DNA of 64,000 nucleotides. Source: Pseudescherichia sp031979925. GTDB lineage: Bacteria; Pseudomonadota; Gammaproteobacteria; Enterobacterales; Enterobacteriaceae. A program made the translations under genes and the position numbers. Positions 9,229 through 17,937 of the stretch are shown here, in pieces (positions within the stretch are counted from its first letter, which is position 1; the number at the start of each line of letters is the position of its first letter). The stretch covers positions 124,001-188,000 of the forward strand of contig NZ_DALZFB010000004.1 of NCBI RefSeq assembly GCF_031979925.1, written 5' to 3'. The notes under the pieces are model-generated. The model made no database searches. It saw nothing but the letters and a program-made list of their open reading frames with translations, and was not told where the DNA came from.

Positions 9229-10443
9229 TCATGCAGTTTTATTTTTCATGGCTAGCAGGAATCCGGCAAAAATCCCTAACAGATCCAACTCTATCTGTTC
9301 CAGATTACCGCGGATAATAAAATAGCCAATAAAAGATAGCAAAATTATTATATAGGCATTATAGGGCGAGTAGCGATCGCCCCTAAAGGCGTTTGATACA
9401 CACTCTTTGATAATGCCTGCGTATATCAAGAGAAGAGCGGCCAGCCCTAACAGACCCATACCAAACCAGACAAACAGTGCCAGGTTATGCGGGCCAATTG
9501 ATTCTTTCATTATCCAGCCAGGATAGTCTACAACACGCTTGTTGTATACATTATCATAAGCCTTATTGCCAAAGCCGTATCCAACAACGGGGTTTTCCAT
9601 AATTAAATCAAACGCGCTTCCTTGGGTACCGTTAGTGTAACGATAGGAACTGTCGGTTTGCTGGAGCTTGAATACTAGCTTCGACGGTGTATCTTTGCTC
9701 ATGAAAATTGCACTCAGGAAAACGGCGGCAACTATTGCTCCTGTCGCTAACAATTTCCACTGTTTATAAAGTAGAGTCCAGATTAGCCCGACAATCAATA
9801 CGGACAGCCAGGCTCCGCGTGACAGCGTACCCAACATCAGGAAAAGATAAGCTGCGCTTAATACTAAAAAGGCAATTCGGTATCCCTTTGACTTGATAAG
9901 CCATAGGTTTAAAAGTGCGGGGAATAGAAACACCAGTGAGTCAGAGATCGTACGATGCCTGTAGTCTGAAAAGGGCATAATGCCTTGCTGATAATCCTGA
10001 TAATAGGAAACAAGCTCAGCTAGCGAGCGTAAGCTTAGTGAAGTCAAAAATGAGAAAAAGAGAAGTTTTGAAATCGTTGATTTAGTTTCATTCCGCAGCA
10101 AAACAGGAATAACAAGCGTACATAACAGTGTATTTTCAACAATCGAGTTGTTTATAGCCTTTAGGCTAGCTTTAAATTCTGGCGTATGAAGCAGTGAGAG
10201 AAAAGCTGTCGCTGTCAGAAAAATAACGCTGGCAAAAAGAAAACTTTTAAATATTGTTAAATAATGTCGTGGCTGCTTGCATAAATACACAATTGTGGTA
10301 ATGGTCATCAGGATGACAATAAGATGTTTATATCGTGTAATACCGTTTAAAAAATAGGTGGCGATAAACAAGAATATAAGTGCTCTGTTCCAATACACAT
10401 TCCAGTCTTTTTTCTCACTACCAAAAAGCAAGGTTAAGGCCAT
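9229..10443 (-). CDS. waaL: O-antigen ligase
   Basis: Polytopic inner-membrane enzyme that transfers undecaprenyl-linked O-antigen to the lipid A-core in the periplasm. About 11-12 hydrophobic segments are visible, with a large periplasmic loop holding LQQTDSSYRYTNGTQGSAF and the conserved ESIGPHNLALFVWFGMG motif with the essential His. FLNGITRYKHLIVILM near the N-terminus matches Salmonella RfaL. 404 residues. AT-rich like waaI-K. It is the last gene of hldD-waaF-waaC-waaL. Its acceptor is probably the WaaK/WaaJ-modified core terminus. Confidence 0.9.
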   Translation of the reverse strand: MALTLLFGSEKKDWNVYWNRALIFLFIATYFLNGITRYKHLIVILMTITTIVYLCKQPRHYLTIFKSFLFASVIFLTATAFLSLLHTPEFKASLKAINNSIVENTLLCTLVIPVLLRNETKSTISKLLFFSFLTSLSLRSLAELVSYYQDYQQGIMPFSDYRHRTISDSLVFLFPALLNLWLIKSKGYRIAFLVLSAAYLFLMLGTLSRGAWLSVLIVGLIWTLLYKQWKLLATGAIVAAVFLSAIFMSKDTPSKLVFKLQQTDSSYRYTNGTQGSAFDLIMENPVVGYGFGNKAYDNVYNKRVVDYPGWIMKESIGPHNLALFVWFGMGLLGLAALLLIYAGIIKECVSNAFRGDRYSPYNAYIIILLSFIGYFIIRGNLEQIELDLLGIFAGFLLAMKNKTA

Positions 10444-10474
10444 CTCTTCTCCAACGTATAGTTACGAAAGCACA

Positions 10475-11434
10475 TTATTTTGACAGTAGCTGATCAAGTA
10501 CAGTAGATGCGGGTAAGCTAGCAAGACTCTTATTGGCAGATCGGCATTCTGTCTGATTCTTTCCATATCCCCCAATCAGTCCAGGATCGGTAGGACCATA
10601 TAAAGTAATATTTGGGCGATCGAGCGCTGCAGTCAGGTGGCTTAAGCCTGTATCAACCGATACCACATACTTTGCCCCTGCCAGCACGCGAGCCACTTCT
10701 TCAAGACTCATTCGTGGCAAGACATCAACGTAATCAAACCCTTGCGCCAGCCTTTTTGCCCGTGCTTCCTCATGAGGCGCCCCCCAGGGCAACTTAATAC
10801 GTACGCCAGACTCCGCAAGTAAGCTAATCAGCTCTCGCCAGTTGGCTTCCGGCCAATGTTTATCATCCCGTGTGGTTGCGTGCAAGAATACTGCATACTG
10901 GCCTCTATCAGCATTCAGATTAGTCGCTAAATGTTTGGCAATGGCATAGTCGCCCTGGGTCTGCGGCTTGCGGTAGCCCAGGCTTTTCGCAAACAGCTCC
11001 CGGGTGCGTTCCACGGCGTGCTGCTGCTTTGCAATATGATGACGGCGGTTGTAGAAAAGGCTGGCTAGCGGCTCGCGAGCGGTTTGCCAGTCCATGCCGT
11101 GCTTCAGGCCATGCGCCAGCCGGGTGACCAGCGCTGCGCTTTTGACCAGCCCCTGCGCGTCGATGACTGCGTCATAGTGAACCGCCCGCAGGGTCTCACG
11201 AAACGCCCGGCGTTCGGCTTTTACCGGTGCGGAGAACCAGGCTTTACGCCAGCGGCGCAGAGCCACCGGAATTACGCGATCCACCGCCTCGTGCCAGGAG
11301 GGGATCTGGGCGAAACCTTCCTCTACCACCCAATCAAAGCGGATCCCGGCGATCGCCTGCATGGCATCCGTCAGGGCGGGCAGGGTATGCAATACGTCAC
11401 CCATCGACGATGTTTTTACAATCAGTACCCGCAT
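10475..11434 (-). CDS. waaC: LPS heptosyltransferase I
   Basis: GT9 enzyme that adds the first L-glycero-D-manno-heptose to Kdo2-lipid A. N-terminal VLIVKTSSMGDVLHTLPALTDA includes the catalytic Asp region, and the C-terminus has YVVSVDTGLSHLTAALDRPNITLYGPTDP. 319 residues, exactly the E. coli length. It follows waaF by 3 bp. The gene is GC-rich in its 5' half and more AT-rich towards waaL, suggesting that the exchanged segment reaches into its 3' end. Confidence 0.96.
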   Translation of the reverse strand: MRVLIVKTSSMGDVLHTLPALTDAMQAIAGIRFDWVVEEGFAQIPSWHEAVDRVIPVALRRWRKAWFSAPVKAERRAFRETLRAVHYDAVIDAQGLVKSAALVTRLAHGLKHGMDWQTAREPLASLFYNRRHHIAKQQHAVERTRELFAKSLGYRKPQTQGDYAIAKHLATNLNADRGQYAVFLHATTRDDKHWPEANWRELISLLAESGVRIKLPWGAPHEEARAKRLAQGFDYVDVLPRMSLEEVARVLAGAKYVVSVDTGLSHLTAALDRPNITLYGPTDPGLIGGYGKNQTECRSANKSLASLPASTVLDQLLSK

Positions 11435-11437
11435 TCG

Positions 11438-12484
11438 TTAGCCTTCTTCATCCAGCAGCAAGCCGTTCAGCGTCTCCAGCACCTGCTCGGGCTGAATATC
11501 GATCAGGCTCTGGTGGTAGCCCTCTGCGGCATCGCCTTTACGCACTTTGTGGTAGCCGGTGATCAGACGGATCACGCGAGCCTTATGCGACAGCGGTGGG
11601 GTAAAGTCCGGGCTACTGGGTCCGTACAACGCCACCAGCGGGCGGTTAAGCGCGGCGGCAACGTGCATCAGACCGGAGTCGTTGGTGACCACTGCCCGGC
11701 AGGCCGCCAGTAAAATGACCGCCTGCTCAAGCTGCGTCTCACCGGCCAGATTGCGGCACCAAGCCTGTTGCTCAAGGTTGAGCATGGCTAAAATTTCGTT
11801 CCCCGCGCCGTGATCTTTCGCAGAGCCAAACAGCACCACCTGATAGCCTTCGTCGATCAGCTGTTTCGCCAGCTCGGCGTAGTGGTAGTGCGGCCAGCGT
11901 TTTGCCGGGCCAAACTCCGCGCCGGGGCAGAAGCCGATGATGGGGCGATCGGTCAGGATGCCGAAGGTGTTACAGGTACGGCGCTGTTCGCTCTCATCCA
12001 CCTGCAGCTGGGGCCAGAGCAGCGGCTGGGGCAGATCTTTTGCCGATTCCATCACGCCTTTATCGTAGGCCAGCGCCACATAACGCTCAACCATCAGCGG
12101 CCAGGCCTGCCTATCCAGCACCCGGGCGTCGTTAAGCACGCCGTAGCGCATCTCGCCACGCCAGCCGGTGCGTACGGGGATATTGGCAAAGAAGGGCACA
12201 AGGGCAGATTTATAAGAGTTGGGCAGCACGTAAGCGCGATCGTAGCGGCGCTCGCGCAGGCTCACACCAAGACGACGACGCGCGCCAAGCTCCAGCGCCC
12301 CATGCCCAAGCGGCATAGGGATCGCTTCATTCACTTCCGGCATCCGCGACAGCAGCGGACGACACCATGCGGGTGCCATCACGTCGATTGTCGCCTGGGG
12401 ATAGCGCGCCTTAAGCGTGCGATAGAGACTTTGCGACATCATCATGTCGCCCACCCATGACGGGCCTATCACCAAAATTTTCAT
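11438..12484 (-). CDS. waaF: LPS heptosyltransferase II
   Basis: GT9 enzyme that adds heptose II to heptose I. Diagnostic blocks: ILVIGPSWVGDMMMSQSLYR at the N-terminus, CPGAEFGPAKRWP in the middle, and VTNDSGLMHVAAALNRPLVALYGPSSP in the donor site. 348 residues, the E. coli length. It starts 8 bp after hldD and ends 3 bp before waaC. Confidence 0.97.
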   Translation of the reverse strand: MKILVIGPSWVGDMMMSQSLYRTLKARYPQATIDVMAPAWCRPLLSRMPEVNEAIPMPLGHGALELGARRRLGVSLRERRYDRAYVLPNSYKSALVPFFANIPVRTGWRGEMRYGVLNDARVLDRQAWPLMVERYVALAYDKGVMESAKDLPQPLLWPQLQVDESEQRRTCNTFGILTDRPIIGFCPGAEFGPAKRWPHYHYAELAKQLIDEGYQVVLFGSAKDHGAGNEILAMLNLEQQAWCRNLAGETQLEQAVILLAACRAVVTNDSGLMHVAAALNRPLVALYGPSSPDFTPPLSHKARVIRLITGYHKVRKGDAAEGYHQSLIDIQPEQVLETLNGLLLDEEG

Positions 12485-12492
12485 GCAGGTTC

Positions 12493-13425
12493 TTACGCGT
12501 CGCGATTCAGCCAGGCCATATATTCCGCTACGCCTTCGGCAACGGTTTTAAACGGCTTGTCGTAGCCTGCCGCACGCAGATTGGTGAGATCCGCCTGGGT
12601 AAACGCCTGATAGCGGCCTTTCAGCTTCTCCGGGAACGGGATGTACTCAATCTCGCCCTTCTTGTGGAACGCCAGCGCGGCATCGGCCACGGCCTGGAAA
12701 GACTCAGCACGGCCGGTACCCAGGTTGTAGATACCAGAGACGCGGTTTTCCCAGAACCAGAGGTTTACCGCCGCGACGTCGCCTACGTAGACGAAGTCGC
12801 GCTTGAAGCCGTCGCTGCCTTCAAAGAGCTTCGGCGTTTCGCCGTTGTTCAACTGGGTGTTGAGGTGGAAGGCGACGCTGGCCATGCTGCCTTTGTGGCC
12901 TTCACGCGGACCATAGACGTTAAAGTAGCGGAAGCCGACGATCGGCGAGTTCGCTTCTGGCAGGATCTGGCGCACATACTCATCAAACAGGAACTTAGAG
13001 TAGCCGTAGACGTTCAGCGGCTGCTCGTACTCGCGGGATTCGATAAAGTCGCTGGTGCGTCCGCCGTAGGTTGCAGCTGAGGAGGCGTACAGGAACGGTA
13101 TATCGCGCTCCAGGCAGTAATGAAGCAGCTCTTTGGAGTACTGATAGTTGTTTTCCATCATATACTTGCCATCCCACTCGGTGGTGGAGGAGCATGCGCC
13201 TTCGTGGAAGATGGCTTCAATGTCGCCGAACTCTTCGCCCGCCATAATCTGGATAAGGAAATCTTCTTTATCCATATAGTCGGCGATGTTCAAATCGGCC
13301 AGATTAACGAACTTGGTGCCATCTTTCAGGTTATCGACCACCAGAATGTCGGTGATGCCTTTGTCATTGAGCGCTTTGACAATGTTGCTGCCGATAAAGC
13401 CTGCGCCGCCGGTAACGATAATCAT
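12493..13425 (-). CDS. hldD: ADP-L-glycero-D-manno-heptose 6-epimerase
   Basis: Converts ADP-D-glycero- to ADP-L-glycero-D-manno-heptose, the donor used by WaaC, F and Q. Rossmann motif IIVTGGAGFIGSN at the N-terminus, the SDR catalytic Y-x3-K in NVYGYSKFLFDEY, and the epimerase block RYFNVYGPREGHKGSMASVA. The start at 13425 gives 310 residues, exactly the E. coli length; the reading frame stays open upstream but lacks similarity. First gene of the hldD-waaF-waaC-waaL operon, divergent from kbl. Also known as rfaD/gmhD. Confidence 0.97.
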   Translation of the reverse strand: MIIVTGGAGFIGSNIVKALNDKGITDILVVDNLKDGTKFVNLADLNIADYMDKEDFLIQIMAGEEFGDIEAIFHEGACSSTTEWDGKYMMENNYQYSKELLHYCLERDIPFLYASSAATYGGRTSDFIESREYEQPLNVYGYSKFLFDEYVRQILPEANSPIVGFRYFNVYGPREGHKGSMASVAFHLNTQLNNGETPKLFEGSDGFKRDFVYVGDVAAVNLWFWENRVSGIYNLGTGRAESFQAVADAALAFHKKGEIEYIPFPEKLKGRYQAFTQADLTNLRAAGYDKPFKTVAEGVAEYMAWLNRDA

Positions 13426-13640
13426 AACTGTAACCTTTGAAGGTGGAAGCACTGAGACAATCTCAGGCATGAATACCTTTATCATACCATTACATTGCCG
13501 ACCCTTCAGCTCTTCACCGCAATCCCGGCGGGCCGTACGTGATTTGTACTGCAAAAACGACAACCGGTGCGGCATCATCTCGTATCAGCGTAATGCTTTC
13601 GGTAAGATGTGCTGAAATTTGCCCAGTCTGGAGAATTGCA

Positions 13641-14837
13641 ATGCGTGGGGATTTTTACCAACGGTTGAACAGCGACCTTGAAACCGCCCGGGCGGAAGGG
13701 TTGTTTAAAGAAGAACGGATTATCACCTCGGCCCAGCAGGCTGATATCACCGTTGCCGACGGCAGCCAGGTGATCAACTTCTGCGCCAACAACTATCTCG
13801 GTCTGGCGAACCATCCGGATCTCATCAGCGCAGCGAAGGCCGGGATGGACAGCCACGGCTTCGGCATGGCCTCGGTGCGTTTTATCTGCGGCACGCAGGA
13901 TACCCACAAAGCCCTTGAGAAGAAGCTGGCCGGGTTCCTTGGCATGGAAGACGCCATTCTCTACTCCTCCTGCTTCGACGCTAACGGCGGCCTGTTCGAG
14001 ACGCTGCTGGGCGCGGAAGATGCCATTATCTCCGATGCCCTGAACCACGCCTCTATCATCGACGGGGTCCGCCTCTGCAAAGCCAAACGCTACCGCTACG
14101 CCAATAACGACATGCAGGAGCTGGAGGCGCGTCTGCAAGAGGCGCGCGACGCTGGCGCGCGACAGGTGCTGATCGCTACCGACGGCGTCTTCTCTATGGA
14201 TGGCGTCATCGCCAACCTGAAGGGCGTCTGTGACCTGGCGGATAAGTATGACGCGTTGGTGATGGTTGATGACTCCCACGCGGTGGGCTTTGTTGGCGTC
14301 AATGGGCGCGGCACCCACGAATACTGCGAGGTGATGGGCCGGGTGGATATCATCACCGGCACGCTGGGCAAGGCGCTCGGCGGCGCATCCGGCGGCTATA
14401 CGGCGGCACGTAAAGAGGTGGTGGAGTGGCTGCGCCAGCGCTCGCGTCCCTATCTCTTCTCCAACTCGCTGGCCCCGGCAATCGTCAGCGCCTCCATCAA
14501 GGTGCTGGAGATGCTGGAATCCGGCGCGGAGCTACGGGAAAAGCTGTGGGCTAACGCCAGCCTGTTCCGTGAAAAAATGAGCGCTGCGGGCTTTACCCTG
14601 GCCGGAGCCGATCACGCCATTATCCCAGTGATGCTGGGCGATGCGGTAGTGGCGCAGAACTTTGCCCGTGAGCTGCAAAAAGAGGGGATCTACGTTACCG
14701 GTTTCTTCTTCCCGGTGGTGCCGAAAGGCCAGGCGCGCATTCGTACCCAGATGTCGGCGGCCCACTCCCCTGAACAGATTGAACGTGCGGTGGAGGCCTT
14801 CACCCGCATCGGTAAACAACTTGGCGTGATTGCCTGA
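13641..14837 (+). CDS. kbl: 2-amino-3-ketobutyrate coenzyme A ligase (glycine C-acetyltransferase)
   Basis: PLP enzyme that cleaves 2-amino-3-ketobutyrate with CoA to glycine and acetyl-CoA, completing threonine breakdown started by Tdh. Seen: FCANNYLGLANHPDL, VDDSHAVGFVG and the Schiff-base Lys in TGTLGKALGGASGGY. ATG 13641 is preceded by ggaga and gives 398 residues, the E. coli length, so the upstream open frame is not used. The tdh gene starts 9 bp after its stop. Confidence 0.97.
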   Translation: MRGDFYQRLNSDLETARAEGLFKEERIITSAQQADITVADGSQVINFCANNYLGLANHPDLISAAKAGMDSHGFGMASVRFICGTQDTHKALEKKLAGFLGMEDAILYSSCFDANGGLFETLLGAEDAIISDALNHASIIDGVRLCKAKRYRYANNDMQELEARLQEARDAGARQVLIATDGVFSMDGVIANLKGVCDLADKYDALVMVDDSHAVGFVGVNGRGTHEYCEVMGRVDIITGTLGKALGGASGGYTAARKEVVEWLRQRSRPYLFSNSLAPAIVSASIKVLEMLESGAELREKLWANASLFREKMSAAGFTLAGADHAIIPVMLGDAVVAQNFARELQKEGIYVTGFFFPVVPKGQARIRTQMSAAHSPEQIERAVEAFTRIGKQLGVIA

Positions 14838-14846
14838 GGATTAAAG

Positions 14847-15872
14847 ATGAAAGCGTTATCCAAGCTGAAACCACAGGAAGGGATCTGGATGACCGACGTG
14901 CCAGAGCCAGAGGTGGGCCATAACGATCTGCTGATCAAGATCCGTAAAAGCGCGATCTGCGGCACAGATGTGCACATCTACAACTGGGACGAGTGGTCAC
15001 AAAAAACCATTCCGGTCCCGATGGTGGTTGGTCATGAGTACGTTGGGGAAGTGGTCGGCATTGGCCAGGAGGTCAAAGGCTTTAAGATCGGCGATCGCGT
15101 CTCCGGCGAAGGCCATATTACCTGCGGGCACTGCCGTAACTGCCGCGGTGGCCGGACTCATCTCTGTCGTAATACCGTTGGCGTCGGCGTTAACCGCCCT
15201 GGCTCCTTTGCCGAATATCTGGTTATTCCAGCGTTTAACGCCTTTAAAATTCCGGATAACATCTCTGACGAGCTGGCGGCAATCTTCGATCCGTTTGGTA
15301 ACGCTGTGCACACCGCGCTCTCCTTCGATCTGGTGGGTGAAGACGTACTGGTATCCGGTGCGGGTCCTATCGGCATCATGGCGGCGGCGGTAGCGAAGCA
15401 CGTTGGCGCACGCCATGTGGTGATCACCGACGTCAACGAGTACCGTTTGGATCTGGCGCGCAAAATGGGCGTCACCCGGGCGGTTAACGTGGCGACCGAA
15501 AGTCTGGATCAGGTGATGGCCGAGCTGGGCATGACCGAAGGGTTTGACGTGGGTCTTGAGATGTCCGGCGCACCGCCGGCGTTTCGTACCATGCTCGATA
15601 CCATGAACCACGGCGGCCGCATTGCGCTGCTGGGGATTCCGCCGTCGGAGATGTCTATCGACTGGAACAAGGTCATCTTCAAGGGGCTGTTTATCAAGGG
15701 CATCTATGGCCGTGAGATGTTTGAAACCTGGTACAAGATGGCGGCGCTGATCCAGTCCGGGCTGGATCTCACTCCGCTCATTACCCACCGTTTCAGCATC
15801 GATGAGTTCCAGCAGGGCTTTGACGCCATGCGCTCCGGCCAGTCCGGAAAGGTGATCCTGAACTGGGATTAA
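14847..15872 (+). CDS. tdh: L-threonine 3-dehydrogenase
   Basis: Zinc-dependent medium-chain dehydrogenase that oxidises L-threonine to 2-amino-3-ketobutyrate with NAD. Catalytic zinc ligands: C38 in AICGTDVHIYNWDEW and the GHEYVGEVV His/Glu. Structural zinc site: CGHCRNCRGGRTHLC. NAD fold: SGAGPIGIMAAAVAKHVG. 341 residues as in E. coli. Second gene of the kbl-tdh operon, probably Lrp-controlled as in E. coli, though I see no defined site. Confidence 0.97.
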   Translation: MKALSKLKPQEGIWMTDVPEPEVGHNDLLIKIRKSAICGTDVHIYNWDEWSQKTIPVPMVVGHEYVGEVVGIGQEVKGFKIGDRVSGEGHITCGHCRNCRGGRTHLCRNTVGVGVNRPGSFAEYLVIPAFNAFKIPDNISDELAAIFDPFGNAVHTALSFDLVGEDVLVSGAGPIGIMAAAVAKHVGARHVVITDVNEYRLDLARKMGVTRAVNVATESLDQVMAELGMTEGFDVGLEMSGAPPAFRTMLDTMNHGGRIALLGIPPSEMSIDWNKVIFKGLFIKGIYGREMFETWYKMAALIQSGLDLTPLITHRFSIDEFQQGFDAMRSGQSGKVILNWD

Positions 15873-15894
15873 GGGCAGGCCGTCTTCCAGTACT

Positions 15895-15923
15895 CCCCCG
15901 GTAGCGCTACGCTTACCGGGGCG
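15895..15923. repeat. REP-like palindrome after tdh
   Basis: ccccggta and taccgggg arms around gcgctacgct, the window's common REP pattern. It touches a second, longer inverted repeat immediately downstream. Confidence 0.7.
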
Positions 15924-15956
15924 CCATGTCATCACCGGCAGGTGACGACATGGCGC
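15921..15956. repeat. 16-bp inverted repeat between tdh and waaY
   Basis: Arms gcgccatgtcatcacc and ggtgacgacatggcgc, one mismatch, with a 4-nt loop. It sits between the convergent 3' ends of tdh and the waaY-like gene. There is no U-tract on either side, so it is not a standard intrinsic terminator, yet the stem is the strongest in this part of the window. Confidence 0.7.
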
Positions 15957-15972
15957 AAGTAGCTCGCGCAGG

Positions 15973-16674
15973 TCAGGAATGCGAGGTGGCTTTGCCTCGC
16001 AGCTTGCGTGAAAGCTTGCGAATATCTTCTTTTAGCTGGATCAGACGGTACACCGCACCCTGGCCCTCTATCTCGATATGGTATTTTTTGCGCAGCGTGA
16101 GAATATCGTTCGCCTGGCATACGCGCATACTGCCGCGGCAGGAGAGATCGATAATCTTCAGTTTGCCCCCTGGCGTGCGAATAAAATTCCCAGCGTGAAT
16201 ATCATTAGATGCAAGCCCAGCGCGATGCAGCATCAAAATGCAGTTTTTTATCTCTTCGCGATTAGAATCGTCTATTGCCCTAAGGGGCGTTCCTTCGACA
16301 TATTCATGAATGGTATAGACATCAACACACTCGCGCCCGACCATTTTTTCCGCGACATAATAGAGATCGGCCGTTCCGGTATAGCCCTGGGCGATAGCGC
16401 GATCGGTGGCGTAAATCAGCTTCGAGAAGAACGGGCCGGAAAGATAGTTTTGCAGCCGTTTCTCCAACCGTTTATCTTTTTCGCGATCGTTTTTAACGAT
16501 GTACTTTTTACCTTTATACTCCACTACGGCGACCGTTCTATCTTCGTTGCCGCTGCCTAACGACGTGGATGGCAGCTTCCCCGCCAGATACTCTTTTAAG
16601 ACCTCACCAAAGCGGACCTCCGTTTCCTTTTCATAAATAGTGAAGCCGTTTTCTTTACTGGTAACGATAGCCAT
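15973..16674 (-). CDS. waaY: LPS core heptose II kinase-like protein (WaaY/RfaY family)
   Basis: Protein-kinase-like fold of 233 residues. Candidate nucleotide-binding segment VVEYKGKKYIVKNDREKDKR, hinge TIHEYVEGTPLR, catalytic loop LASNDIHAGNFIR and metal-binding KIIDLSCRGS. This pattern is that of WaaY, which phosphorylates heptose II of the inner core. The ATG at 16674 is chosen because ggaagtgat precedes it; 16 upstream codons are open but unsupported. In Salmonella and E. coli waaY lies within the waaQ operon; here it stands alone between tdh and waaH, with its own transcription. Family assignment is good, specificity inferred. Confidence 0.78.
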   Translation of the reverse strand: MAIVTSKENGFTIYEKETEVRFGEVLKEYLAGKLPSTSLGSGNEDRTVAVVEYKGKKYIVKNDREKDKRLEKRLQNYLSGPFFSKLIYATDRAIAQGYTGTADLYYVAEKMVGRECVDVYTIHEYVEGTPLRAIDDSNREEIKNCILMLHRAGLASNDIHAGNFIRTPGGKLKIIDLSCRGSMRVCQANDILTLRKKYHIEIEGQGAVYRLIQLKEDIRKLSRKLRGKATSHS

Positions 16675-16905
16675 ATCACTTCCGATCGGGTGGTTACATA
16701 CAATAATTTCTCGCAGTATCATACCTTAACCCGCCGTAATCTGTTGTCGTCAAAGCTTAACAATAACTGCTTATTCTTAATGCATTCTTATTTTCTCTCC
16801 TAAAAATCAACCGGAACAACAAACCGTGCGGCAGCTTAAGGTTGCCTTAAGAAACGACGCATAAAATGTGACCGCATATCCATTGTTAAGCAGGTGATTA
16901 TTAAG

Positions 16906-17937
16906 ATGATTCATTCAGGCAAACTGAGCGTCATTATCCCTCTCTATAATGCTGGCGAAGCATTTGCCGCCTGTATGGAGTCGCTGGTGGCGCAACGCTG
17001 GGCTGCGCTGGAGATTATTATCGTTAATGATGGATCAACAGACTGCTCCGTTGGGATAGCGCAGCGATATGCTGAAAAATATCCGCATATCCGACTGATT
17101 AATCAGGCGAATGCGGGTGCTTCGGTCGCACGAAATCGTGGCATGAAGGAGGCGACAGGAGAGTACGTCGCTTTTGTTGATGCAGACGATCTCACCTATC
17201 CCGGAATGTATGAAACGCTAATGACTATGGCGCTCCAGGATGACCTTGATGTGGCCCAGTGCAACTCCGACTGGTGCGACAGCGAGACGGGACACAGCTG
17301 GCAATCGATCCCGCTTGACCGCCTGCGTTCTACGGAAGTGCTGACCGGCCCGGATTGGCTGCGCATGGCGCTGGCCTCCCGCCGCTGGACACATGTCGTG
17401 TGGATGGGCGTGTATCGTCGGCAAATGCTTGAGGCGTGCGGGCTGACCTTTGTGCCTGGCCTACATCATCAGGATATCGTGTGGTCTACCGAGTGCATGT
17501 TTAATGCCCGTCGGGTGCGCTATACCGAAGAGTCCCTCTATAAATACTTCCTGCATGACGCCTCGGTAAGCCGACTCAAACGGCAGGGAGAGAAAAACCT
17601 CGCCTATCAGCGGCACTACATCAAAATCACCCGCCTGCTGGATAAGCTAAACCGCGACTATGCGGATCGTATCCCTATCTATCCGGAGTTCCGCCAGCAG
17701 ATAACCTATGAGGCGCTGCGCGTGTTTCATTCGCTGCGTAAAGAGCCGGACACCCTGACCCAGCAACGCATGATTGCCGAGGTGTTCACTTCGGGGATGT
17801 TCCGCCGGATGCTTACCAACGTACGCAGCGTCAAGTTGGCCTACCAGGCGCTGCTCTGGTCTCTGCGGCTCTACAAGTGGCGCGATAAATCGCTGTCGCA
17901 CCACCGTATCGCCCGTAGAGCGTTAAAGCTCGGTTAA
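16906..17937 (+). CDS. waaH: LPS core glycosyltransferase, GT2 family (WaaH, YibD)
   Basis: GT-A fold transferase: KLSVIIPLYNAGEAFAACMES at the N-terminus, VNDGSTD and the metal-binding YVAFVDADD. The middle (PDWLRMALASRRWTHVVWMGVYRRQM, GLHHQDIVWSTE) matches E. coli WaaH, a PhoB-induced transferase that adds glucuronic acid to heptose III. I place the start at ATG 16906 behind caggtg (343 residues) rather than the GTG at 16894. No convincing Pho box was seen in 16675-16905. Its 3' end overlaps yibQ by 4 bp, convergently. Confidence 0.88.
   Translation: MIHSGKLSVIIPLYNAGEAFAACMESLVAQRWAALEIIIVNDGSTDCSVGIAQRYAEKYPHIRLINQANAGASVARNRGMKEATGEYVAFVDADDLTYPGMYETLMTMALQDDLDVAQCNSDWCDSETGHSWQSIPLDRLRSTEVLTGPDWLRMALASRRWTHVVWMGVYRRQMLEACGLTFVPGLHHQDIVWSTECMFNARRVRYTEESLYKYFLHDASVSRLKRQGEKNLAYQRHYIKITRLLDKLNRDYADRIPIYPEFRQQITYEALRVFHSLRKEPDTLTQQRMIAEVFTSGMFRRMLTNVRSVKLAYQALLWSLRLYKWRDKSLSHHRIARRALKLG

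Noticed and set aside
16675..16905. Pho box for waaH
   Set aside because: E. coli waaH is PhoB-regulated, but I could not find two adjacent CTGTCAT-like 11-bp repeats here; only AT-rich, weakly similar sequence.
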